A DNA stretch of 64,000 bases, from positions 186,001 to 250,000 of the forward strand of contig CAWIIF010000002.1 in the NCBI GenBank assembly GCA_963836015.1, read 5' to 3'. This document shows, piece by piece, positions 17,498 to 26,379 of the stretch (the stretch's first letter is position 1; every line of letters begins with the position of its first letter). This DNA comes from CAWCDJ01 sp963836015. Its GTDB lineage: Bacteria > Acidobacteriota > Terriglobia > Bryobacterales > Bryobacteraceae. The notes beneath the pieces were generated by a model. The model ran no database searches. It saw nothing but the letters and a program-made list of their open reading frames with translations, and had not been told where the DNA came from. Position numbers and translations under genes: made by a program.

Positions 17498-18402
17498 TTT
17501 TGAAATCGATGCGGCTGGCGGCGGATCCCAACCGCCTCCGCCTTCTGCTGCTGCTCGAGCGTGAGGAACTGTCCGTTGCCGAGCTGCAGGAGATTCTAGC
17601 GAAGGGTCAGAGCCAGATCTCCACCCACCTGGCGCAGCTCAAGCAGGCCGGGCTGGTGGACGACCGCCGTACGGGAAAGAACAGTTTTTACCGTCTGAAA
17701 GCGCCGGCCGGATTGATGGAGCTGCTGCGGGAGGCCGCCCTCGAGGTGCCCGAAGTCGAGCAGGACCGCGAGGCGCTTCGCCTGGCCGTCCGCCGCCGCC
17801 AGGACAAGATGCGCCGCTACTTCGACGAGCTGGCGGGGAAGTTCGGCCGCCAGTACGTTCCCGGACGCTCTTGGAAGGGAATCGCCGAGGCGCTCTTGAA
17901 GCTCATGCCCCCCATGGTGATCGCCGACCTCGGCGCGGGGGAGGGCACCCTCTCCCAGTTGATGGCGCAGCGGGCCAAGCGGGTAATCGCCATCGACAAC
18001 TCCGAGAAGATGATCGAGTTCGGCTCCGAGCTGGCGCGCAAGCACGGCATCGGCAACCTGGAGTACCGCCTGGGCGATCTCGAAGACGTCCCGATTCGCG
18101 CCGGCACGGTGGACCTGGCGTTCCTGAGCCAGGCGCTGCATCACGCCGTGCACCCCGAGCGCGCCGTTGCCGAGGCGTGGCGGATCCTGAAGCCGGGCGG
18201 AAAGATCGCCATCCTCGACTTGAACCGCCATCACGTCGAGGAAGCCCGCGAGATGTACGCGGATCACTGGCTGGGGTTTACCGAACTGGAGGTAGAGAGG
18301 CTGCTGAAAACCGGAGGGTTCCGCGGCGTCGAGACCGCCATCGTCTATCGCGAGACCGATCCGCCCTATTTCGAGACGCTCCTGGGGACCGGCGAGAAGT
18401 AG
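17488..18402 (+). CDS. ArsR-type regulator fused to SAM-dependent methyltransferase domain (SahR-like)
   Basis: This 304-residue protein has an N-terminal winged helix-turn-helix of the ArsR type (about 5-75, 'QSQISTHLAQLKQAGLVDDRR' recognition region). A linker and a class I methyltransferase fold follow, with motif I Asp-Leu-Gly-Ala-Gly-Glu-Gly at 147-153. SahR, described in Proteobacteria, has the same architecture: the methyltransferase-like domain senses S-adenosylhomocysteine, and SAH releases it from operators of ahcY, metK and metE/H/F. Here the gene is divergent from ahcY-metK, 59 bases away, and shares a palindromic operator with them. I infer an SAH-responsive repressor that may also control itself. 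Other ArsR-methyltransferase fusions exist, so a methylating enzyme cannot be excluded by sequence alone. Confidence 0.85.
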   Translation: MTSILKSMRLAADPNRLRLLLLLEREELSVAELQEILAKGQSQISTHLAQLKQAGLVDDRRTGKNSFYRLKAPAGLMELLREAALEVPEVEQDREALRLAVRRRQDKMRRYFDELAGKFGRQYVPGRSWKGIAEALLKLMPPMVIADLGAGEGTLSQLMAQRAKRVIAIDNSEKMIEFGSELARKHGIGNLEYRLGDLEDVPIRAGTVDLAFLSQALHHAVHPERAVAEAWRILKPGGKIAILDLNRHHVEEAREMYADHWLGFTELEVERLLKTGGFRGVETAIVYRETDPPYFETLLGTGEK

Positions 18403-18422
18403 CGGCCAGCCAGGACGGAAGA

Positions 18423-19004
18423 TTAGTGAGGACGAAGTCTATTCCTGATGCGAATGCCGATCCGGCGCAGGTCGGGACCGAATTCGTCCAGCATGTTGGT
18501 CTCTGCCTGGTCGAGGGCGGACCACCAGAGACACTGTGCTAACTGCCCCGGTTGAATCGGCTGCCGGGTCCAGCGAGCCACCGACACATTGGCGAGTTCG
18601 CTTGCGAAAATGCGGGTATACGCGGGCCGTTTGGTTCCATCGGGCATCTGCGCCGTCACAGAGCTTCGCAAAGCATTCCAGAGTCTTCCCTGAAACGACG
18701 CCGAGCGCGACCTGTGGTACCGCAAATCTTCGCCTGTCAGGAGGCCCAAGGCCAGCTCGGTGCTGTTCTTGACTACGCGGCTCTGGAACGCACGGGCGAA
18801 CCGCCGTTCGTACGAACGGGCTGTGAAGTCCCAACAGGCCGGCTGATGCAACAGGTGGTCCATGGCCGTGTCCACAGCGAGAAATCCCAAGCGATCCGGT
18901 CCGTATGTGCGGTGAACATAAAGCGACCACCGCGCTGAAGGGGTGTATGGCTCGGCCAACTGCTGTGCAACGCCCGGTGAAACTCCAGCGGCCCACAGGA
19001 CCAG
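18423..19004 (-). CDS. secreted or outer-membrane protein of unknown function, start unclear
   Basis: The reading frame encodes about 190 residues. It begins with a hydrophobic stretch ending in 'GVAQQ', which looks like a signal peptide with cleavage after Ala-Gln. The body has a basic, aromatic-rich helix region ('SYERRFARAFQSRVVKNSTELALGL') and 'GEDLRYHRS', features I recall from an uncharacterised family common in Acidobacteriota. No ATG, GTG or TTG lies in frame near the signal-like stretch. The frame stays open to an ATG at 19304, but that would run through the oxidoreductase gene. I give the CTG at 19004 as a placeholder. A base error, rare start or decay are all possible. The gene overlaps or abuts the end of the upstream oxidoreductase. 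Confidence 0.5.
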   Translation of the reverse strand: MVLWAAGVSPGVAQQLAEPYTPSARWSLYVHRTYGPDRLGFLAVDTAMDHLLHQPACWDFTARSYERRFARAFQSRVVKNSTELALGLLTGEDLRYHRSRSASFQGRLWNALRSSVTAQMPDGTKRPAYTRIFASELANVSVARWTRQPIQPGQLAQCLWWSALDQAETNMLDEFGPDLRRIGIRIRNRLRPH

Positions 19005-19009
19005 CGCAA

Positions 19010-20449
19010 CTACGCCCCGTGTTTGGATGACGCCCTCCGGTCGGTCGTGGCGTCTGCCGGGGATCGCTCGAGGATTTCCTCGGCTTGAGCATCCCAGTAT
19101 AGTTTCTTGCCCTCCCGTTGAGCCCGGGCCGCCATGATCACGGCCGCAGATTGAGCCAGGCCCTGAGTCACCGAGGCGTTCGGCTGGTTCCGGGTCCGCA
19201 AACACTCCAGCCAGTTCCGCATGTGGGCCGGGTTCGAATCGGAGATGAACGGAAGCGGTCCGTAGGTCTTCTCCACGGCGCCCGACAACAACTTTTGAGG
19301 CCATGACATGCCGTGCCGTCCGTCTGCCCCCAGCTTGATGAGTCTCTCCGGGCGGTGAACGAACGGGTTGCTTTCGTGCGTGCCCCGCTCCTCGACGAGT
19401 TTCCAGCGCTGGCTCCCCTCGCCTCCGATATTGACGAGCGTTGCCTTGTTTCCCATGATGCGGGTGAAGCTATCCGAATCATTGCCGAAGCTGGTGGAGT
19501 AGCTGACTAGAAATCCCTTCGGATATTCCAGAAGCGCTTGAAAGGTGTCCGGATTCTCGCGCCCATCCGGCCAGGCGAAGACGCCTCCATGAGCTACGGC
19601 GGAAAGCGGGAACGGATCGCCCGTCACGTGGTGAACCATGTCGATGGCGTGGCTCATCCATTGATCGGGAATTCCGCTGGAGAACTCGCGATAAAGGCGG
19701 AATTCGAAGTAAGCGCGGGGATCGAACGGCCGGTAGGGCTTGGAAAGCAGCCATTTCCGCCAGTCCGTGTCTTCTTCGCGGATCTGCCGCACTTCGGGCC
19801 GGCCGCGCCACCGCGGGCCGTGATAATTCCAGACGATCTCGACTTTACTGATGCGCCCGACCGCGCCGTTCTGCACCAGGTCCCGGACAGCCGCCTGGTA
19901 AGGTTCGCTGCGATGCTGCGTCCCGATCTGCACGATCAGTTTGCGTGCCAGAACCGCATCGCGCGCGGCCTTGGCTTCATGCAGGTCATTGGCCATGGGC
20001 TTCTCGCAGTAGGCGTCCTTGTTGGCTTCGGCGGCCAACCGGAGAAGGGGCGCGTGCTGGAAATCCGCCGCGGAGATGATCACCGCATCCACGTCTTTGG
20101 CCGCCAGCAGATCGTCCACGTATTGAAAGGAGAGGGGAGGCCTGCCGTATTCGTCTGCCGCGGTCTTGGCCGCCCGTTCGCGATTGACCTTCCACAAATC
20201 GCAGACGGCGGCCATTTCGACGTTTTGAGTCGATTTGAGGCCGGCGACAACGGACGCAAGTTCGCGCCCGCGATTGCCGATGCCGACGTGACCGAGACGG
20301 ATGCGATCGTTCGCCCCGGCGATGCGCGCGTACGACGTCGCCGTGACTCCCAGAAGCGCGGGCCCTGCCAGGAGCAATGACCTCCGGCTCAGATCGTTAT
20401 GAGGATCGGCGGCAGCCGGGGTCCCATCGATGGGTAGATCAAGTGACAC
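19010..20449 (-). CDS. Gfo/Idh/MocA-family oxidoreductase with Tat signal
   Basis: A twin-arginine signal ('SRRSLLLAGPALLGVTA') precedes an NAD(P)-binding Rossmann domain beginning 'IRLGHVGIGNRGREL', with 'CEKPMANDLHEAKAA' supplying the family's Glu-Lys-Pro catalytic motif. The C-terminal alpha/beta domain includes 'QWMSHAIDMVHHVTG'. Members oxidise or reduce sugars, inositols or their derivatives; the substrate is unknown. Export by Tat implies the NAD(P) cofactor is loaded before transport. I prefer the GTG at 20449, which has AGGAAA five bases upstream; the open frame continues to a TTG at 20503. It is followed closely by a second family member and a HEAT-repeat gene in the same direction upstream, probably a sugar-processing cluster. 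Confidence 0.85.
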   Translation of the reverse strand: MSLDLPIDGTPAAADPHNDLSRRSLLLAGPALLGVTATSYARIAGANDRIRLGHVGIGNRGRELASVVAGLKSTQNVEMAAVCDLWKVNRERAAKTAADEYGRPPLSFQYVDDLLAAKDVDAVIISAADFQHAPLLRLAAEANKDAYCEKPMANDLHEAKAARDAVLARKLIVQIGTQHRSEPYQAAVRDLVQNGAVGRISKVEIVWNYHGPRWRGRPEVRQIREEDTDWRKWLLSKPYRPFDPRAYFEFRLYREFSSGIPDQWMSHAIDMVHHVTGDPFPLSAVAHGGVFAWPDGRENPDTFQALLEYPKGFLVSYSTSFGNDSDSFTRIMGNKATLVNIGGEGSQRWKLVEERGTHESNPFVHRPERLIKLGADGRHGMSWPQKLLSGAVEKTYGPLPFISDSNPAHMRNWLECLRTRNQPNASVTQGLAQSAAVIMAARAQREGKKLYWDAQAEEILERSPADATTDRRASSKHGA

Positions 20450-20646
20450 AACGGTTTCCTGGTTCGGGGAAAGAGTGCCCGCAGTACCCTCGGAGGCCAC
20501 CAATTCACGCCGACAATTTCCGAATGGCCCTCGCGGCGAGCCGCTTCGGATATGTGAATATTATCACCAGTGGCTCGAAAGAGCTATGGAAATATAGCCC
20601 GTATTTACTAGGATTTATCCCCCGCGGAGGGTGCGGAGGTCGCGGC

Positions 20647-21249
20647 CTAACGCGGCCTGCCGGTCGACTTTTCCTCTCGAACGATGCCTTGCATTGCCGC
20701 CAGGCGCACCGGTTTGGGGACATCTGCATCGCTGAGAGACCGGTAGAGTGTCAACGCCTGATCGCGCTTACCCTCCGCCAGAAGACGCTCCGCGCAGACC
20801 AGGGAGCCATCGGCGACCGCCATCCTCGTCAAGCCGCTCGTCTTTGCAAGCGCCGCTTGCAGTTCGCGGGCGGACGACTCGCCGCCGATGCTTCCCAAGG
20901 CCGCGGCCGCCGCACGGGCGACGTCGGCGTCGGAGCCATAGATCATCCTCGCGAGTTCGGGACCCGCCTTCGCATCTCCGCGCTTGCCGATGGAGTTGAT
21001 GACACCGATCAACTGATTCCCCTTAAGCCTCGACAGAGCCTCACGCAGCGCGTCGCCGGCCGAAGGATCGCTGATCGGCTCGAGGCCGTAACGCGCGTAG
21101 CCGCTCAGATGCTCGTTTCTAAGCAAGGCCGCCAGGGCGGGCACGGCCTCTTTCGCCCCCAGTTCGCCGATCCGCTGGCACGCCTTCGCTTTTTGGAATT
21201 CCGGCGAATCGACATCCGTGAGGATGCGGATAAGGGCAGCCGTGTCCAT
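20647..21249 (-). CDS. HEAT-repeat protein
   Basis: About 200 residues of short helical repeats, typical of HEAT/PBS-lyase-like repeat proteins, can be seen in 'GAKEAVPALAALL', 'SAGDALREALSRLKGNQLIGVINSIG' and 'DVARAAAAALGSIGG'. Very similar repeats accompany exported Gfo/Idh/MocA oxidoreductases in Acidobacteriota and Planctomycetota, where they are assumed to be protein-interaction scaffolds. I place the start at the ATG at 21249 (Met-Asp-Thr-Ala-Ala). A GGGAGGG lies further upstream, and residues before this point look like non-coding read-through. No signal peptide is obvious at that start. Confidence 0.75.
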   Translation of the reverse strand: MDTAALIRILTDVDSPEFQKAKACQRIGELGAKEAVPALAALLRNEHLSGYARYGLEPISDPSAGDALREALSRLKGNQLIGVINSIGKRGDAKAGPELARMIYGSDADVARAAAAALGSIGGESSARELQAALAKTSGLTRMAVADGSLVCAERLLAEGKRDQALTLYRSLSDADVPKPVRLAAMQGIVREEKSTGRPR

Positions 21250-21328
21250 TGTCGAGATACCGCCCTCCCGAAACTCGCGACCATGCTCCACCGGCTGTGT
21301 TGTTTGCGGCATGCTGCGTCTCCCGGGC

Positions 21329-22606
21329 TCACACCCTCCACGGCTCGCGCAACGCGCGCGACCGCATGTGGTTGGCGATTTCGTCGTTGCTGAACTCGCG
21401 CCTGGCGGGATCCCACGTGAGGGCCTTGCCGCGCTGGTATGCGATGAAAGCCGCGTGGCAGGTAACGTGCGAGTTGGCCGCCGCGACTGCGCTGGCGCTC
21501 GGCTGCTGGCGTGTCTTGATGCATCGAACCAGCTCTTTGAGGTGATTCTCGAGCGCGAGGCTGGCGGGCTCGGTGGGCCGCAGCAGGGGCTTGATGTTGT
21601 CGGAGCACGCGATCCGCGTGGCGTCGCCGGTCTCCACCCAGCCTTGGTCGCCTTCGATGCGGAAGCTGCACGAGCCGGTTTTCAGACTGCCGTCCCAGCC
21701 GTTATCGCGCATCACCAGGTTCACTCCGTTCGCGTATCTGCAGTTCACCTTGTAGGGACCGGCGTTGGCGCCCACCGGCTCGTACTCCACCGGTTGCATG
21801 TCGTCGAACTCCGCGGCCCAGTGACACAGGTCCACCGTGTGCGAGCCCCACTCCAGAATGCCGCCTCCGTGGAAATCGTAGAAGTTGCGCCAACCGCCGC
21901 GGACGTATGACGAATGGTAGGGACGCCAGGGAGCTGGTCCCAGCCAGCGATCCCAGTCGAGTAATTGTTTGGAAGGCAGCGCTTCGGCTGCGAGCCAGTC
22001 GCGGCTGGGAACCGGCGGCCAGTTCGCGGCAGGGCCGACGTTGGCGTAAAGTGTCTGCAACTTGCCCAACGCGCCGGATTGCAGCAGCTCCTTGCAGAGC
22101 GCGAAGTTGGCGCCATTCCGGCGCTGGCAGCCGGCCTGGTAAAGACGGTTGTACCGGCGGAACGCGGCGGCGAGCGCCCAGCTTTCCTCTATCGACATCG
22201 AGCACGGCTTCTCGCAGTAAACATCCTTGCCATGCTGCGCCGCGATGATCGATAAAGGCGTGTGCCAGCGATCGCCGGTAGCGATGAGCACGGCATCGAT
22301 ATCCTGCCGCGCCAGCAGGGCGTACTGGTCATCGTACATCCGGCAGCCGTGGTCGCCGTACTTCTGGTCGACGGCCGCCTTGATCTTCTCGCGCCGTTCC
22401 TCGCGGACATCGCAGACGGCCACGAACCGGGCCTCGCCGAGGTTGAGCAGCTTGCTGAGGTCGTGCGCGCCGCGAGAGCCGATGCCGATGCCGCCGAAGA
22501 CGATCTTGTCGCTGGGCGCAACGGCGCCCGCCCGTTGACCCAGCACCAGGCTGGGGACGATTATGGGTGCTGCCGCGCTTTGAAGAATCTGGCGTCGGGT
22601 GGTCAA
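21329..22606 (-). CDS. Gfo/Idh/MocA-family oxidoreductase with Tat-like signal (second copy)
   Basis: The protein begins Met-Thr-Thr-Arg-Arg-Gln-Ile-Leu from a TTG at 22606, a typical twin-arginine leader, followed by 'AAAPIIVPSLVLGQ'. The Rossmann domain ('IVFGGIGIGSRGAHDL') and 'CEKPCSMSIEESWA' carry the NAD(P)-binding and Glu-Lys-Pro motifs, and the C-terminal domain contains 'GGGILEWGSHTVDLCHWA'. An in-frame start at 22690 would add 28 residues without signal character. It reads towards the HEAT-repeat gene (gap about 80 bases) and the first oxidoreductase, so the three genes probably work together in periplasmic carbohydrate processing. Substrate is unknown. Confidence 0.85.
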   Translation of the reverse strand: MTTRRQILQSAAAPIIVPSLVLGQRAGAVAPSDKIVFGGIGIGSRGAHDLSKLLNLGEARFVAVCDVREERREKIKAAVDQKYGDHGCRMYDDQYALLARQDIDAVLIATGDRWHTPLSIIAAQHGKDVYCEKPCSMSIEESWALAAAFRRYNRLYQAGCQRRNGANFALCKELLQSGALGKLQTLYANVGPAANWPPVPSRDWLAAEALPSKQLLDWDRWLGPAPWRPYHSSYVRGGWRNFYDFHGGGILEWGSHTVDLCHWAAEFDDMQPVEYEPVGANAGPYKVNCRYANGVNLVMRDNGWDGSLKTGSCSFRIEGDQGWVETGDATRIACSDNIKPLLRPTEPASLALENHLKELVRCIKTRQQPSASAVAAANSHVTCHAAFIAYQRGKALTWDPARREFSNDEIANHMRSRALREPWRV

Positions 22607-22708
22607 GGGGCTCTCAAGCAGGATTTTAGCAGGCGTTCGCGCTTCCCACTCACCGGCCATTGCTTTGAGTGGCTGGCCGTTCAGCCTCAAACTCGCGAGA
22701 CAGATACG

Positions 22709-24019
22709 CTACATTTTGGGATTGATCAAAGCCCCGTAAACCGGCGGACGGCTTAAATGGTTCATCGGCGGTTGACCGTTGCCGAACATCCGCTGGGTCA
22801 TCCCAACGAAGACAAGGTCGTTTGCCGGATCGACCCAGAACCATGTAGCGGCGGCGCCTTCCCAGTAAAACGTCCCTTTGCCGACGACCTCGTCAGCGGC
22901 AGCCGGGTCGCTGTACACGGCAAGATCATAGCCCCATCCATGTCCCGGCCGCATCGTTGCGTTTCCGATCGAGAACTCGCCGGTCATCAGCTTCGGCGAC
23001 AGGTGATTCGAGGTCATCAGGTCCACCGTGGCCGGGGAGAGGATGCGCGCGCCGTCGAGTTCGCCGTGGTTCAGCAGCATCTGGGCGAACCGCGCGTAGT
23101 CCCTTGCCGTGGAAACCAACCGCCTCCTCCCGAAGGCGCTCCCGGCAGCGAGACAAAATCAGCTTTTGGCCCCGAGGCTTCGCCGGTCACGATGAGCTTC
23201 CCGTCCGGACCTCCGGAGTAGAGCGTCGCAAACCTCGTGCGCTTCTCTTTCGGTACAAGGAATGCGGTATCCGTCATCCGTAGGGGCTTGAAGATCCGTT
23301 CCTCCATGAACTCAGGCAGCGGCTTCCCCGAAAGCTTCTCGATAATGTAGCCCTGGATGTCCATCGACACGCTGTAAACCCATTTCGACCCCGGCTGGAA
23401 AAGCAGCGGTATGCCCGCGAAGCACTTGGTCATCTCGTGCAGATTAGCGCCCCGAAAGCAGTTCCTGGCCAGGTATAACTTGTCGACCGGCGTCGAGCCG
23501 AACAGGCCATAGGTAAAACCGGCAGTATGGGTCAGGAGTTCAGCCATCGTTGGCGGGTGGACCGGCGGTTCGGTAATCATCACGCCGTTTGCATCCATTC
23601 CCTTAAACACCTTCACATCGGCCAACTCGGGGATGAATTTAGAGATGGGATCGGACGGATGCCACTTGCCTTCCTCGTAGAGGATCATCATGGCGACGCC
23701 GGTGACCGGCTTGCGTCATCGAATAGATGCGAAAGATCGTGTCGTTGGTCATGGGGGCGCCGGATGCCATATCCTTCACACCATAGGACCGTTCCTCGAC
23801 CAATTTGCCGTGGCGCATGATCAACGTAACCACTCCAGCCAGACTCTTTTCGTCCACGGGGCGCTGCATGACTTCGTGGAGTCGGCCCAGTCGTTCCGAG
23901 GAAAAGCCCAGCGACTCGGGCTTAGGGCGCGTTGACTGAGCCAAGACGAGAAGCGGGGCAAAGACAAGGAGCGCGAGAGTCTTGCGGCGGCTAGTTCCGT
24001 GACGCATTTTGGATTCCAT
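22709..24019 (-). pseudogene. serine hydrolase (class C beta-lactamase-like), two frameshifts
   Basis: Three consecutive frames together encode one beta-lactamase/penicillin-binding-like serine hydrolase of about 436 residues with an N-terminal signal peptide ('LALLVFAPLLVLAQS'). Frame 1 runs from 24019 to the catalytic Ser-Met-Thr. At about 23713 one extra base separates ATG ACG from AAG CCG, which would otherwise read Ser-Met-Thr-Lys-Pro-Val-Thr-Gly, the SXXK motif. Frame 2 continues through 'GSKWVYSVSMDIQGYIIEKLSG' to a Gly-rich loop near 23113. There one base is missing before 'LVSTARDYARFAQMLL', which returns to the first frame and runs to 22709. Everything else looks well preserved, so it is either a recent pseudogene or an intact gene with sequence errors. 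Confidence 0.85.
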
Positions 24020-24374
24020 TCATCGAATGATACCGGTAGCTGGATCGCCTTGACCTATCGGAATGTCGGAGGAACAGCCATCCAAACGCAAGTACCGCGT
24101 CGTGAGCGACTCGTAGAGCTTTCTCCCGTATGTGACTCGAGTATTCATGTTCCGCGCAGCACCGTGCCGGGGATGAAGTCCGCTTGGGGGAATCGACATT
24201 CGAAGCTGCCGGCCGGCCCCCGCAGGTTCTCCGAAAGCCGTTTCGGTCAATCTGCGAGCCGACTACACGGCCACGTGATCTTCCAGCTTCCCAAAACGGG
24301 GCTTCACGGGATCTATGAATCTCTTGAAATGGAACTTGAGACCCGCCAAATCAATGCCTTCTCCGTCCGATTTA
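24020..24374. other. gene-free stretch between serine hydrolase and TIR gene
   Basis: About 355 bases upstream of the serine hydrolase start and downstream of the TIR-domain gene. No protein with recognisable features and no RNA gene was seen. It is visibly less GC-rich than the chromosome to its left and may include the left junction of the 24.4-29.4 kb island. Confidence 0.5.
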
Positions 24375-25223
24375 TTAAACCCTTTCATTGCTGAAGTCGG
24401 AGCCGCCGTCCGGTCGAATCCAGTAGCGTAACGTAAGTCCGTCGGAATCATCCCCGCGAGTCATGTCGCCAATAGACTCAATACGCAACAGGCAGAAAAA
24501 CCCCTTGATGTTCTGAAGAACTATAAACTGGCCCACTGCGGGGCAGCGAGTCCGGGAGGTGAAATCAAGTGTGGAGACATCCCCAAGAGAAGTAAAGTCG
24601 GCTCCGACGGGCGCTACGGCAACCCCTCGAATGGAGGGAGCATCGTTGTAACAGTAGATGTTCATGTTGCTGGCACGACTCCACCTTGGCTCGAATACCA
24701 GCTCTCCGTGACCAAGCTCGAACCTCCCATCGTGTGAACTGTAATCGAAAGTTACTTCACCGCTGAGAGATGGGCTATACGGCGCGGGCAAGGCGTTAGC
24801 CTTTGACAGAATGATCGGTCGTCCAAGCTTCTCCAGGATTTTGCTCGCCAAAACCTCAGGAGACATCCGCCTTGCGTCCAGGTACCGGACAGTTGGCAGA
24901 AGGCCTTCCACTGCCGTGTCATCGAATCTCACGGGAAGAATGTACTCGGCCCGCTCGGTCAATGCCCGCGATTGCGCCGCGCGCCTTTCGTGGTTTGTCC
25001 AAACCTTTTCCGCGTAATTCCGAGAGATAAACATCACTACGTATCGCCCCGCTTGGGAGTAAACCTTGACCAAGTGGGTATAGAGGTCCTTGCCCCACAG
25101 GTCCACGTCGTTGTAGTCGTCGTAGAAGAACGACACGTTATGGCTCTGGAGGAATCGCGCGACCATTTCAACGTAGGTCCGATCCTCGCCTGCGAACGAG
25201 AGGGCGATCTCGTAGAGCGACAT
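24375..25223 (-). CDS. TIR-domain protein with unknown C-terminal beta-rich domain
   Basis: Residues 3-130 form a bacterial TIR domain: beta-A 'YEIALSFAGEDR', 'VSFFYDDYNDVDLWGKDL', 'YVVMFISRNYAEKVWTNHERRAAQ' and 'YILPVRFDD'. The Glu in Trp-Thr-Asn-His-Glu lies where catalytic TIR NADases carry their Glu, so NAD+ cleavage is plausible. Residues about 150-282 form a separate beta-rich region ('GELVFEPRWSRASNMNIYCYND', 'LDFTSRTRCPAVGQF') that I do not recognise as a named domain and that could be the trigger or target-sensing part. TIR proteins of this type act in antiphage abortive defence. It stands alone here, divergent from an integrase 200 bases away, and its base composition is lower in GC than the surrounding chromosome. 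Confidence 0.85.
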   Translation of the reverse strand: MSLYEIALSFAGEDRTYVEMVARFLQSHNVSFFYDDYNDVDLWGKDLYTHLVKVYSQAGRYVVMFISRNYAEKVWTNHERRAAQSRALTERAEYILPVRFDDTAVEGLLPTVRYLDARRMSPEVLASKILEKLGRPIILSKANALPAPYSPSLSGEVTFDYSSHDGRFELGHGELVFEPRWSRASNMNIYCYNDAPSIRGVAVAPVGADFTSLGDVSTLDFTSRTRCPAVGQFIVLQNIKGFFCLLRIESIGDMTRGDDSDGLTLRYWIRPDGGSDFSNERV

Positions 25224-25421
25224 AGTTCTTCAGGATAGCTCATATGAACTGACCCACCACTGCCTAACGGAATTAGACCATGCCTCAGTCGTCGGCGATA
25301 AGGCCCTACGTAAGGCTACCGCGATTCCTCCCGTGATACGCCGTCCCCGTCCCCGACGCAGGGCTTGATGCGGAGGCCCCGGACGGTCATCAATCGGCGT
25401 TGGGTATGGAGCCCGCACAGA

Positions 25422-26360
25422 ATGAAGAAAACACGTCGCGGTTCGCCAAAGGCCGTCTTGCGTTTACCGGACCTTGAACACGCCAAGTCTGCCGTATTGA
25501 ACAGTCTCGCCTCGCCGGAATCTAGGCGCTCCTACGAATTTGCGATCCAACACTTCGTCCACTGGTATTGCTCAGAACCCCGGCTGGCGTTGAACCGCAT
25601 AATTGTTACGCGCTCCCGGATGCAGTTGGAGCAACTTCACCTTGCTCCTTCCACCATTAATCAGCGTTTGGCGGCAGTGCGAAGGTTGGCCTACGAGGCT
25701 TCCGACGCAGGGTTACCGAGCCCGGAACTTGCCGCGGGCATTAAACGCGTCAGGGGCGTGAAACAACTCGGCGTCCGCATCGGAAATTGGCTCACCGCGG
25801 AACAGGGGCGAGCCTTGGTCGATGCGCCGTCGATTCAGACTCTTCGCGGAAAACGAAATCGCGCCATCCTCGGAATGCCGCTGGGATGCGGCCTTCGCCG
25901 ATCGGAACTGGTTCACCTGAAGTTGGAAGATGTTCAGCAGCGGGAAGGTCACTGGGCCATCGTCGATCTAATTGGCAAGGGCGGACACGTTCGTACGGTG
26001 CCGGTTCCCGCCTGGTTGAAAAAACGAATCGACGAATGGACGCAGGCGTCAGGCACGGTATCCGGTCGTCTGTTCCGATCGATCAATAAAATCGGGAGCG
26101 TCTGGGGAAATGGCGTAACCGAAAAGGTGGTCTGGTACGTCGTTCGGAATTTCGCGAAGAGCATCGGGATTGAGAAGATTGCGCCCCACGATTTGCGTCG
26201 CTCCTGCGCTCGACTCTGCCATGTTGCCGGCGGCGAACTCGAACAGATCCAGTTCCTGCTCGGACATGTATCGGTCCAGACCACGGAGCGTTACCTGGGT
26301 TCAAAACAGAAGATCAGAGATGCCGTGAATGACCATATCGGCGTCGAGCCAGCAGAATAG
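25422..26360 (+). CDS. tyrosine recombinase/integrase
   Basis: This 312-residue site-specific recombinase has an N-terminal SAM-like core-binding domain (about 20-110) and a catalytic domain. The catalytic residues are all visible: Arg in 'GCGLRRSELVHLKLEDV', Lys in 'GKGGHVRTVPVP', His-Asp-Leu-Arg-Arg in box II, 'LLGHVSVQTTERY' with the second His and the nucleophilic Tyr. It should integrate and excise the local element. I chose the ATG at 25422 because the upstream codons are Arg/Trp-rich and unlike the family; a GGAG lies about ten bases before it. It is intact, in contrast to two recombinase remnants nearby (26380-26680 and 28920-29262). Confidence 0.9.
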   Translation: MKKTRRGSPKAVLRLPDLEHAKSAVLNSLASPESRRSYEFAIQHFVHWYCSEPRLALNRIIVTRSRMQLEQLHLAPSTINQRLAAVRRLAYEASDAGLPSPELAAGIKRVRGVKQLGVRIGNWLTAEQGRALVDAPSIQTLRGKRNRAILGMPLGCGLRRSELVHLKLEDVQQREGHWAIVDLIGKGGHVRTVPVPAWLKKRIDEWTQASGTVSGRLFRSINKIGSVWGNGVTEKVVWYVVRNFAKSIGIEKIAPHDLRRSCARLCHVAGGELEQIQFLLGHVSVQTTERYLGSKQKIRDAVNDHIGVEPAE

Positions 26361-26379
26361 CGGGAGCGGGACTTACGGG

